DNA of 64,000 bases. Origin: Pseudomonadota bacterium. Lineage in GTDB: Bacteria > Pseudomonadota > Gammaproteobacteria > Steroidobacterales > Steroidobacteraceae. This document shows, piece after piece, positions 26,650-34,533 of the stretch. Each line of letters starts with the position of its first letter. Positions within the stretch are counted from its first letter, which is position 1. The stretch lies in the NCBI GenBank assembly GCA_018241505.1, contig JAFEDS010000017.1:496001-560000 (forward strand), given 5' to 3'. The notes under the pieces are model-generated. The model searched no databases. It was not told the origin of the DNA and saw only the letters and a list, made by a program, of their open reading frames with translations. Both the position numbers and the translations under genes were made by a program.

Positions 26650-27255
26650 ATGCCAACTCTTTACGTAGTCCGCCACGGACATGTGCACCCCAGTCCCAGC
26701 GATCCGGAGGATCCTGAGTTGAGTGCCCGAGGGCACTCCCAGGCCGCATCGGTCGCGCAGGAACTGCATGGACGGTTGCCGAGCAAACTGCCCATCGTCA
26801 CGAGCCCCATGCGACGCTGTCGCGAGACCGCCGCCCCGCTATGTGCGATGTGGGGCGTAGAGCCACTAGTCGAGCCCCGCGTCGCGGAAGTGCCCGGGCC
26901 GCCCCCCGAATTGCTTCCCCGTGCCGAATGGATCCGTCAATCGTTGCTCGTGGAATGGCCCGAATTCATTGAGCTCGGGCAAAGCCTGGTGAACGGTTAC
27001 GATTCCATGCTCACCCACTGGCGCGCCGGTGTGCTGGAGGCCGTCCTGGCCTGCCCCCATGACGCGGTGATTTTTTCGCACTTTGTACCGCTCAATGTGT
27101 TGACCGGACAGGCGACTGGATCCAACCGGGTGGCCTGCTTCCTGCCTGACCACACGTCAGTGACGGTTTTCGAGACGAGCGGCCAGGGCATTCGCCTGCT
27201 CGAACGGGGTCGCGAAAAAAGCGCGCACCCGGTTACAGTCCACCCCGGTAGGTAA
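26650..27255 (+). CDS. Histidine phosphatase family protein (phosphoglycerate mutase-like)
   Basis: A 201-residue protein with the catalytic RHG motif (YVVRHGHVHP, His9), the Arg of TSPMRRCRETAAPL and the second His of AVIFSHFVPLN. The fold is that of PGM/SixA-type phosphatases acting on small phospho-metabolites or phosphoproteins. ATG 26650 starts exactly at the first beta strand of the fold. The 3' end overlaps the convergent outer-membrane gene by 23 bases. Substrate unknown. Confidence 0.85.
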   Translation: MPTLYVVRHGHVHPSPSDPEDPELSARGHSQAASVAQELHGRLPSKLPIVTSPMRRCRETAAPLCAMWGVEPLVEPRVAEVPGPPPELLPRAEWIRQSLLVEWPEFIELGQSLVNGYDSMLTHWRAGVLEAVLACPHDAVIFSHFVPLNVLTGQATGSNRVACFLPDHTSVTVFETSGQGIRLLERGREKSAHPVTVHPGR

Positions 27256-27970
27256 TACCCAACAGCCATTGGCGGTAGGGGGCAGCGTTGGTCACGCGAC
27301 CGCGATATCCCAGGTCGAGGTCGAGGCCGGGACGTGCGGTATAGATCACACCGAGAAGGGCAACAACGGGCGGCTGCGACTGTTGGGAGTCCGGGTTTGA
27401 ATCAACGGCCGTGTCCAGCACAAAAAACAGCCGCTCATTGGCCGCATATGTCGCGGCCACGGAGAAATGAAACAGGTTCGGGCGCGCGCCGAGATGGTTT
27501 GGAACGTGCGAGTAGCCCAGGTTCGCATTGAGCGTCAGCGGGTTGAAATCGCCCGTCAGGACCAGCAGCCCGTGCGGCGAAACCTGGTGATTGGGCAGGC
27601 CGAGGTCCGCATGCGCCGTGGGTAGATCCAGACCCGCCCGCACTCCTACCGACCAGGGTGCCGCACCATAAAAGCGCCATTTGAAATCGAGGTTGGTGTC
27701 ACCGAGACCCTTGTCGCCAGCCACGTTCGTCCATGACGGTTGGATGATGAGATCGAATGTCGTTGATGCGCCGAAGGAGAGCTGTGGCTGGAAAAGGAAG
27801 AGGGAGTCGCCATGGTCGCGGCTCCACGCATATCCCAGCTCGAGTTCCGCATTCCGCCGGCCCTGGGTACCGGTGTCCTCACTCAGCATGGGATGGCCGG
27901 CCCAGGCCGCCGCGGTGGCGAGCGTCAACGCGGCAAATGAGCTCCCCCGCCAGAATCGTTTTCTAAGCAC
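27233..27970 (-). CDS. Outer-membrane beta-barrel protein (phenol-degradation-type/transporter family)
   Basis: A 245-residue exported protein. The signal peptide (FAALTLATAAAWAG) is followed by HPMLSEDTGTQGRRNAELELG, as in MetA-type channel proteins, then alternating beta strands and a barrel-type ending QWLLGITYRGGL. Probably a small outer-membrane channel for hydrophobic compounds. The likely start is GTG 27970; no strong Shine-Dalgarno is visible, and ATGs further upstream lie inside the divergent promoter region. Divergent from the PstS-like gene. Confidence 0.7.
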   Translation of the reverse strand: MLRKRFWRGSSFAALTLATAAAWAGHPMLSEDTGTQGRRNAELELGYAWSRDHGDSLFLFQPQLSFGASTTFDLIIQPSWTNVAGDKGLGDTNLDFKWRFYGAAPWSVGVRAGLDLPTAHADLGLPNHQVSPHGLLVLTGDFNPLTLNANLGYSHVPNHLGARPNLFHFSVAATYAANERLFFVLDTAVDSNPDSQQSQPPVVALLGVIYTARPGLDLDLGYRGRVTNAAPYRQWLLGITYRGGL

Positions 27971-28040
27971 GTAGGGTCTAACGCAGCGCAGCGGCGGCCC
28001 GAAACAATTCTTTAGCGTAGCTGGGAAATAATACGATCCG

Positions 28041-29054
28041 ATGACGATTCGAACCCTCATCGCGGCAGCGGCCGCTGTAATCCACGGCGCGGGTGCCACC
28101 TTCCCCGCTCCTGTCTACAACGCCTGGGCCGCTGCATATGAGCACGCCAACGCGGCGGTGGAGATCACTTATGACGCGGTTGGCTCCGGAGCCGGTGTCG
28201 ACAGGATCCGCCAGAACCGCGTGGACTTCGGCGCCTCGGATGCGCCACTCAGCCCAGATGAGCTTGCCGCGTCGCAGTTGATGCAGTTCCCCGCGGTGAT
28301 TGGCGGGGTGGTTCCCGTGGTCAATATCACGGGCATCAAGCCGGGTCACCTGAAGTTGACGGGCGCGGTGCTCGCCGACATCTATCTCGGCCGTATCAGA
28401 AAGTGGAATGACCCGGCCATTGCCGCCCTCAACCCCCAACAGCCCCTGCCCAATTCCAACATCACCGTGGTGCACCGGAGCGAGCCTTCAGGTACCTCAC
28501 TGCTGTGGACTGACTTCCTGTCGCGCTCGAGCGGCGCCTGGAAATCCAATGTGGGCGTATCGCTGACCCCGAAATGGCCGACAGGCATCGGCGGAACCGG
28601 CAATGATGGCGTCGCTTCCTACGTTCAGCGGACCCGCTTCGCGCTCGGCTACGTCGAGTACATCTATGCCAAAAAGCACCAACTGAGCGACGTCGCACTG
28701 CGCAATCACGACGGCCGCTTTGTCCAAGCCGGCTTCAGCACTTTCCGCGCCGCGGCCGAGGCCGCCGACTGGCATGCCGGCAGCGGCTTCCAACAGTTAC
28801 CGGCCGACCAGCCCGGCAGCGATAGCTGGCCGGTGACGGGGGCCAGTTTCATTTTGATTGGCACGGCACCGCGCGCCGGGGGGAACACGACTGAAGTCCT
28901 GCGGTTCTTTGCCTGGGCACTCCATCAGGGGGATTCGATGGCGCGGGAATTGGACTATGTTCCAGTGCCGCGTACAGTTATCGACGCACTGCCCGCGCTG
29001 TGGGGTACGCTGCGCGATAATTCCGGACAACGTTTGTGGCCCGAGGACCGCTGA
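28041..29054 (+). CDS. PstS-like periplasmic phosphate-binding protein
   Basis: A 337-residue substrate-binding protein: GAGATFPAPVYNAW, the phosphate-contacting VGSGAG and DFGASDAPL, HRSEPSGTSLLWTDFL and GVASYVQ are all PstS motifs. The N-terminal signal is very short (MTIRTLIAAAAAVIHG), and an in-frame TAA at 28029 excludes a longer start. The rest of the Pst transporter (pstC, pstA, pstB) is absent here; the next gene is a CorA-type channel. No Pho box was seen in the 70-base gap upstream. It may supply an unlinked Pst system or be a diverged binding protein. Confidence 0.88.
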   Translation: MTIRTLIAAAAAVIHGAGATFPAPVYNAWAAAYEHANAAVEITYDAVGSGAGVDRIRQNRVDFGASDAPLSPDELAASQLMQFPAVIGGVVPVVNITGIKPGHLKLTGAVLADIYLGRIRKWNDPAIAALNPQQPLPNSNITVVHRSEPSGTSLLWTDFLSRSSGAWKSNVGVSLTPKWPTGIGGTGNDGVASYVQRTRFALGYVEYIYAKKHQLSDVALRNHDGRFVQAGFSTFRAAAEAADWHAGSGFQQLPADQPGSDSWPVTGASFILIGTAPRAGGNTTEVLRFFAWALHQGDSMARELDYVPVPRTVIDALPALWGTLRDNSGQRLWPEDR

Positions 29055-29060
29055 GTCGAC

Positions 29061-30086
29061 ATGTCATTGGTGAATCCCGCCGAGCTCGCGTACGGATCCG
29101 ACAAGACCGGACTGGTCTGGGGGTATCTGTTCGAGCCCGACAAACCGCCCCGACAAGTCGAGTGCGATGCCGCCCTGCACTGGCTGGCGAGCACGCCCGC
29201 GCCTGAGCCCTCCGGGTTCGTATGGCTGCACCTGTCACTGTCGAATGCCGGCGCGGAGCGCTGGATGCGCCAGTCCCTGCAGTTGGCTGACGCGTTCTAT
29301 GAGTCGTTGCACGAAGGGGTAGGCTCGACCCGCCTGGAAGTGGAAGGTGACACGCTCGTCGCCGTCATGCATGACGTACTGTTCAACCTCAGCTTCGATG
29401 CGGCCAACATCTCGACCGTATCCGTATGCATGGATCCGCGCCTGGTGGTGACGGCACGGCTGCGCCCGCTGCGCTCGGTCGACCGGCTGCGCGCGACGGT
29501 GAAGGCCGGGCACACCATCCGTTCGTCCGCCGAGCTGCTGGCCCAATTGCTCCATGACCAGGCCGATGTGTTGGTCGAAATCATTCGCCAGTCGACAGCT
29601 CGTGCCGACACAGTCGAAGATGGCCTGCTCGCCAACCGGGTCGCAAGCAGCCGTGTTGAGCTGAGTGAGCTACGGCGCTCGCTGGTGCGGTTGCAACGCT
29701 TGCTGGCGCCCGAGCCGGCGGCATTGTTTCGGCTGCTGAACCGGCCTCCCGGCTGGTTGAGCGAAGATGACCTCGCGGACCTGCGCCAGGCGGCCGAAGA
29801 ATTCTCAACAGCGGTGGTGGATGCCGGCGCCTTGACCGAGCGCTTGAAGCTGCTTCAGGAGGAGTTGACCGCGCTCGTCAACGAGCACAGCAACCGGACC
29901 CTCTTCATACTGACAGTGGTCACCGTGCTGGCCCTGCCGATCAACCTGGTGGCAGGACTGTTGGGTATGAATGTCGGCGGCATTCCCTTCCAGCAGCATC
30001 CGCAGGGTTTCATGTTTGTTCTGGGTACGCTGACCGCCATCACGGGCGTGCTCGCGTACATCCTGTTCCGTCGGCGCCGCGACTGA
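29061..30086 (+). CDS. CorA/ZntB-family divalent cation transporter
   Basis: A 341-residue protein with a large cytoplasmic N-terminal domain, a long coiled-coil helix (residues ~150-270) and two C-terminal transmembrane helices. The signature GMNVGG follows the first helix, close to the GMN loop of CorA, and the ending is basic (FRRRRD). The lack of acidic residues at the mouth and overall style resemble ZntB-like members, so Mg, Zn or another metal is possible. It follows the PstS-like gene by six bases and is probably co-transcribed, which could couple phosphate and counter-ion supply (inference). Confidence 0.88.
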   Translation: MSLVNPAELAYGSDKTGLVWGYLFEPDKPPRQVECDAALHWLASTPAPEPSGFVWLHLSLSNAGAERWMRQSLQLADAFYESLHEGVGSTRLEVEGDTLVAVMHDVLFNLSFDAANISTVSVCMDPRLVVTARLRPLRSVDRLRATVKAGHTIRSSAELLAQLLHDQADVLVEIIRQSTARADTVEDGLLANRVASSRVELSELRRSLVRLQRLLAPEPAALFRLLNRPPGWLSEDDLADLRQAAEEFSTAVVDAGALTERLKLLQEELTALVNEHSNRTLFILTVVTVLALPINLVAGLLGMNVGGIPFQQHPQGFMFVLGTLTAITGVLAYILFRRRRD

Positions 30087-30091
30087 ACGTT

Positions 30092-31237
30092 CTAGCCCGC
30101 TGCCTGGAGCGAAGGCTCGCCCGAGCCTTCACTGCCGGGCTGGCGCGTGCTGTTCAGCTTGATATTCAAGCGCAGCTCGTTCGCGGAGTCGGCGTTGCGG
30201 ATGGCTTCGTCGTACGAAATCGAGCCCTCGTTGTACAGCTCGAACAACGAATAGTCGAAGGTCTTCATGCCCAGCTCACGGGACTTGCTCATGATGGGTT
30301 TGATTTCGTGGAACTCGCCCTTCAACAGCTTGTCGGCCACGATCGGCGTGTTGATCAGGATCTCAACGGCGGCCCGGCGGCCCTTGCCATCGGCGGTCTT
30401 CACCAGCCGTTGTGAAATGATGGCGCGCAGATTGCTCGACAGGTCCATCAGGAGCTGTTTGCGGCGCTCTTCGGAGAAGAAGTTGATGATACGGTCAATG
30501 GTCTGATTGGCACTGTTGGAGTGCAGGGTGCCCAGGCACAGGTGGCCGGTTTCGGCAAACGCGATCGCGTGCTCCATGGTCTCGGTGTCGCGGATCTCGC
30601 CTATCAGAATGACATCGGGTGCCTGGCGCAACGTATTCTTCAGCGCGTTGTGCCAGGAGCGGGTATCGATGCCCACTTCACGGTGTGTGATCAGCGACTG
30701 GTGCGACTGATGAACAAACTCAACAGGATCCTCCACCGTGACAATGTGGCCGGCCGAATTCCGGTTGCGATGATCGATCATGGCGGCCAGCGAGGTGGAT
30801 TTGCCCGAGCCGGTGGCACCCACCACGAGCACCAGGCCGCGCTTGGACATGATGATTTCTTTGAGGCTGTCGGGCAGCCCGAGCTTGGCAAAGTTCGGGA
30901 TCTCATTGGCAATGGTGCGGATCACCATGCCGACATTCTGCTGCTGCATGAACACATTGACACGAAAGCGCGCCACACCCGGCACGGAGATCGCGAAGTT
31001 GCATTCGAGATCGCGCGTGAACTCTTCCCGCTGCCGCTCGTTCATGAGCGAGTTGGCCAACTCGCGCGTCACATCGCCTGTGAGCTTCTGGTTGGTGAGC
31101 TGCTGCATGGAGCCTTGGAGCTTGATGGCCGGAGGGAAATCCTTGGACACGAACAGGTCCGAGCCACCAGCCTTGCTCATGGCCGTGAGCAATTTGATGA
31201 TATAGGCCTTGGCCTGCTCTTCAGTAAGGCTCGGCAT
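30092..31237 (-). CDS. pilU: Type IV pilus retraction ATPase PilU
   Basis: A 381-residue hexameric ATPase of the PilT/PilU branch. GSDLFVSKDFPP is the N-terminal domain; Walker A is GATGSGKST, then TVEDPVEFVH, the Walker B region VILIGEIRDTETM, the His-rich GHLCLGTLHS, and SQRLV. The C-terminal ADSANELRLNIKL pattern favours PilU over PilT. ATG 31237 has GAGGA seven bases upstream, while the longer GTG 31267 start does not. PilU normally sits directly after pilT; there is no pilT within the window. It assists PilT in twitching retraction. Confidence 0.9.
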   Translation of the reverse strand: MPSLTEEQAKAYIIKLLTAMSKAGGSDLFVSKDFPPAIKLQGSMQQLTNQKLTGDVTRELANSLMNERQREEFTRDLECNFAISVPGVARFRVNVFMQQQNVGMVIRTIANEIPNFAKLGLPDSLKEIIMSKRGLVLVVGATGSGKSTSLAAMIDHRNRNSAGHIVTVEDPVEFVHQSHQSLITHREVGIDTRSWHNALKNTLRQAPDVILIGEIRDTETMEHAIAFAETGHLCLGTLHSNSANQTIDRIINFFSEERRKQLLMDLSSNLRAIISQRLVKTADGKGRRAAVEILINTPIVADKLLKGEFHEIKPIMSKSRELGMKTFDYSLFELYNEGSISYDEAIRNADSANELRLNIKLNSTRQPGSEGSGEPSLQAAG

Positions 31238-31367
31238 TACGATCCTCAACGAATCAATGGGTTGCACCGATCGTAGCGAAACGCTCCGGGGGCGTACCGG
31301 TATTGCTTCTCAGTTGTTTTGACCCCCAATCCGAGAGATTCAGTTCCGTGACGGGAGCCCGTAGCAT

Positions 31368-31969
31368 GTGCGGGTGCCAGAAGTCATCGAGCGGAAGTCC
31401 CACCCCGGCCTGGTTCACTTTGCCCTGAGCATTGGCGGTTTTGCGATCGGTACGACCGAGTTCGCGACCATGAGTCGGTTTGCCTCATGGAGCTGAGAAG
31501 CGAACGATGGCGGTATGCCGATCGCGCGATCATGCCCACCGCCGGAATGCTGCTCATGTGGTCCGCGGTGGTCCTGGCTCTCTACCCTCTGGCCGCTCAC
31601 AACATCTGGACTATTGCGCTCGATGTGATGGCACTAGGATTTGGAGGAGCATTAGCCACAGTGCTTCAGACACGCCTGATGGACGTGGCCGGTGAGGCCC
31701 AAAGCCTGGCAGCCGCGCTCAATCACTCGGCGTTCAATGTTGCTAACGCGCTCGGCCCCTGGCTCGGAGGTCTGGCTATTGCCGCTGGCTATGGTTGGAC
31801 TTCAACCGGCCGGGTGGGTTGTGGTCTGGCGCTGTGTGGCCTCATAGTGTGGGCTGTTTCAAGGGGGTTGAAAGATGAAACGCGCCTCGCTCATCACGCT
31901 GTCGTCAAGAGCCAAGTGGATCGTTCTGCTACTCGCCAGCGTCGTTTCGCCAACGACACGAGCCACTGA
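31368..31969 (+). pseudogene. MFS transporter (AraJ/YdhP-type) with a large internal deletion
   Basis: Two parts of one transporter survive. From GTG 31368 the N-terminal stretch includes FALSIGGFAIGTTEFATM, the start of helix 1 in AraJ-like drug/sugar efflux permeases, and stops at TGA 31494. In another frame from about 31487, GGALATVLQTRLMDVAGEAQ and ALNHSAFNVANALGPWLGG are the usual C-terminal helices. Roughly 230 residues in the middle are missing and the halves are out of frame, so this cannot make a transporter. The 3' part is overlapped by the start of the NTF2-like gene at 31875. Confidence 0.8.
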
Positions 31970-32339
31970 GCTGCCGCCCGATCTGGCTCGAGCCGTCAAG
32001 GACTACGACCAGGCGCAGATCCAGGGCAATCGCGCCGAGCTCGAGCGGCTGCTCGCCGATGACTACACTCTTCTCAACAGTGCCGGCAAGACCGAGACGA
32101 AGGCGCAGTTTGTGGCGGAGTCCACGGCACCGGGTTTCAAACTCGAGCCTTTTACAGTGCGGGATGCCATTGAGAAGGTGTGGAGTGACGGAGCGGTGAT
32201 GGGCGGAATCGCCACCTTGCGCGGTGTGGACGGCGGCAAGGCATTTGCGGCGACCTTGAGATTTGCTGACATCTGGGCCAGGCGCAAGGGGAAGTGGCAG
32301 GTCATTTATACCCATGTTTCCCGGCCGCCTTCCTCCTGA
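31875..32339 (+). CDS. Secreted NTF2-like protein (DUF4440/SnoaL fold)
   Basis: A 154-residue protein with a signal peptide (residues 1-30: SRAKWIVLLLASVVSPTTRA) and a SnoaL-like cone fold: RAVKDYDQAQIQGNRAELER, LLADDYTLLNSAGKTETKAQ and WQVIYTHVS are typical. ATG 31875 is preceded by AAGGGGG. It begins inside the wrecked MFS gene, so it may once have followed it in an operon. The 3' end overlaps the AraC-type gene on the other strand by 38 bases. Function unknown. Confidence 0.78.
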   Translation: MKRASLITLSSRAKWIVLLLASVVSPTTRATELPPDLARAVKDYDQAQIQGNRAELERLLADDYTLLNSAGKTETKAQFVAESTAPGFKLEPFTVRDAIEKVWSDGAVMGGIATLRGVDGGKAFAATLRFADIWARRKGKWQVIYTHVSRPPSS

Positions 32340-33276
32340 ACACAGGGGCATCGGTGGACTGCCGGCGGTCCTTGCTGGGCAACACGCCAAACACCCGCCG
32401 GTAGACCTTGGAGAAATACTCCACCGAGGTAAAGCCTGTCAGCACGGCCACCTCGGTGACACTGAGGGTGGTCTGCTGAAGGTACTGGTGTGCCTTTTCC
32501 ACGCGCACCAACATGTATTCGCTGTGCAGGGTTTGGCCTGGCTGCTGCTTGAATCGGCGTTCGAGCTGGCGCAATGACAGGCCCAACTGCTGAGCAATCG
32601 CATCGCAGGGAAGTGGATCGTCCACGTGCGCCTGCATGATCGCTCTAGCCCTCGCGACCAAGGGATCTGCACTCGACGCCGAGTCACCATGGCGCAAGTC
32701 CCGGCGCGCGCCCAACAACAGGTGTCGGCCGACCTCAGCCGAGGTTTGAACATCGGCATGTTGGGCGATCCAGGCGATCATCATGTCGAGAATGGCTGCC
32801 GCTCCCGCGCAGGTCACCCGATTCCCTGAAAACGAAAACAGCGGCTGCGCGATGCGAATGGCCGGAAAGAGCTCCTGGAAGCCGGCGAGGTTGTCCCAAT
32901 GCACCGCGGCGGCATGTTGGTTCAGCAGCCCGGCCTCCGCGAGCGCCAGGCTACCATTCTCAATGCCGACCAACTCGACGCCTGTGGCGGCGATACGCTT
33001 CAACCAGCGGGTGCGCGCCCGATTGCGCGCGGTGCGAGCCGGGTCGAAGCTGGCCAGAATGAATAGCGACGCGCAGCCCGCGGCCAATGTCAGGTCACCG
33101 TCGACCGGCACGACCGTCCCGTTGCTGGCTCGGACCGGCTTGCCGTCGTCGGAAATGGTTCGCCACTCAAACACCGTGTCCTGCGCCAGCCAGTTGGCAA
33201 CGAACAACGGCTCGGTGACGGCGGCGAGGCCGAAATTGGAGAATTCAGGCAGCAGCAATAGCGCGAGCTTGCGCAT
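32302..33276 (-). CDS. GlxA-type AraC-family transcriptional regulator (DJ-1/PfpI + HTH)
   Basis: A 324-residue regulator. Residues 1-185 are a DJ-1/PfpI-like sensor domain (LLLLPEFSNFGLAAVTEPL); residues 215-320 are a two-helix-turn-helix AraC domain (IAQQLGLSLRQLERRFKQQP, then VAVLTGFTSVEYFSKVYRRV). This architecture includes CdhR, GbdR and ArgR, which often control carnitine, betaine or arginine catabolism. It diverges from the Rieske-GMC-aldolase operon and is the obvious candidate activator. A CGACA-N6-TGTCG palindrome lies 22 bases before its start. Confidence 0.9.
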   Translation of the reverse strand: MRKLALLLLPEFSNFGLAAVTEPLFVANWLAQDTVFEWRTISDDGKPVRASNGTVVPVDGDLTLAAGCASLFILASFDPARTARNRARTRWLKRIAATGVELVGIENGSLALAEAGLLNQHAAAVHWDNLAGFQELFPAIRIAQPLFSFSGNRVTCAGAAAILDMMIAWIAQHADVQTSAEVGRHLLLGARRDLRHGDSASSADPLVARARAIMQAHVDDPLPCDAIAQQLGLSLRQLERRFKQQPGQTLHSEYMLVRVEKAHQYLQQTTLSVTEVAVLTGFTSVEYFSKVYRRVFGVLPSKDRRQSTDAPVFRRKAAGKHGYK

Positions 33277-33297
33277 GCCCGCACCATAGCAAAAATT

Positions 33298-33313
33298 CGA
33301 CAGCGCCGTGTCG
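33298..33313. promoter_or_regulatory. Palindrome in the divergent GlxA/Rieske promoter region
   Basis: Arms CGACA and TGTCG are separated by six bases (GCGCCG) and flanked on both sides by A/T-rich AAATT-like sequence. Its position between the regulator and the operon suggests an operator, possibly for the GlxA-type protein. Confidence 0.4.
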
Positions 33314-33408
33314 CAAATTTACAGATCGGCTCCGGCCCGGCGCCCTAATCTGCCGCTCATTCAGCCAATCGAGCCGCCCTGCAGGGCAGCTCCCACAGAG
33401 GGTGTGCA

Positions 33409-34533
33409 ATGTCGGTCCAGTGGAGCGATTCCGAGCGCGCGGCGGGCCGGTCCCTGCCGGCGGCCTATTTCTACGACCCGTCGGTATTCGAACGGGAGCG
33501 GCTGCGAATCTTTTTCCGCAGTTGGCACCTCGTCGCACACGTAAACGATCTGAAGTCACCCGGCGACTTCGTCACCCACAACATCCTCGAGCAGAGTGTC
33601 CTGGTGACCAGGAGCAAGGGCGGTGAGATCCGCGCCTTTCACAACGTTTGCCAACATCGTGGTAACCGGCTGATTGACGCGCCGCGAGGCCACACACCCG
33701 CTATCACATGTGCGTATCACGCTTGGACGTATGCACTCGACGGCAAGCTGCGTGGAGCCCCACGGACTGAATGTGTTCAGGGATTCGACAAGAGCCAACA
33801 CAGCCTCAAGCCTGTTCGGGTCGAAGTATTTGCCGCATTCGTGTTCGTCAACCTGGACCCCGATGCACAGTCGGTCGCAGACATGGCCCCCGGCGCGGAA
33901 GCCGTGATTCGCCAGCACCTGCCTGATCTCGACCGGCTGACCCTGATTGAGCAGGTGGATGTGCCTGTGCCCGCCAACTGGAAGGTGATCCAGGAAAACT
34001 CCATCGAGGGCTACCACTTCGACTACTCGGGACCGGTCCACAAACAGCTTGTCAAGCTCATTGATTTCGACGGTTACACCCTCGAGGCGTACGACAAGTA
34101 CTGGACCTACATCGGGCCGCCGCAGAAAAACGTCACGCACGCCTATGGAGTGCCGCTCGCAAACGCGCGCTGGCAGACAGACGGCTTTTTCAACATCGGA
34201 CTGTGGCCGAATGCCACCATCTACGCCTTCCCCTACTCCGATGTGGTGGGCACTTTCATCATGAACCCAACCGGACCGGAAAGCTCGTCGCTGCGGTTCG
34301 GATACTACGCTGTGGAGGGGCGTCCCCTTTCGGATCTCACGCGGGCCTGCATCCGCTGGATGAACGAAGAGCTGGGGCCGGAGGACATCCGCCTCAACAT
34401 CTCGAACCAGAAGGGTTTGCGCTCGCTGGGATTCAGCCAGGGCCGCTATCTCATTGGCGACGGACTCAACAATCGGAGCGAGCATCTCGTGCGCCACTTT
34501 CACGAGCTCTGCCACGCCGCCATCAGCTCGTGA
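33409..34533 (+). CDS. Rieske oxygenase, GbcA/CntA-like (quaternary-amine type)
   Basis: A 374-residue ring-hydroxylating-type oxygenase. Rieske ligands lie in CQHRGNRLI and CAYHAWTYA; the non-heme iron site is in ENSIEGYHFDYSGPVHKQ. The N-terminus SLPAAYFYDPSVFERERLRI resembles glycine-betaine, carnitine and stachydrine oxygenases. Together with the downstream BetA-like GMC dehydrogenase it suggests oxidative demethylation or C-N cleavage of a trimethylammonium or similar compound. No reductase gene is adjacent. The stop overlaps the GMC gene start (GTGA), so they are coupled. Confidence 0.9.
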   Translation: MSVQWSDSERAAGRSLPAAYFYDPSVFERERLRIFFRSWHLVAHVNDLKSPGDFVTHNILEQSVLVTRSKGGEIRAFHNVCQHRGNRLIDAPRGHTPAITCAYHAWTYALDGKLRGAPRTECVQGFDKSQHSLKPVRVEVFAAFVFVNLDPDAQSVADMAPGAEAVIRQHLPDLDRLTLIEQVDVPVPANWKVIQENSIEGYHFDYSGPVHKQLVKLIDFDGYTLEAYDKYWTYIGPPQKNVTHAYGVPLANARWQTDGFFNIGLWPNATIYAFPYSDVVGTFIMNPTGPESSSLRFGYYAVEGRPLSDLTRACIRWMNEELGPEDIRLNISNQKGLRSLGFSQGRYLIGDGLNNRSEHLVRHFHELCHAAISS

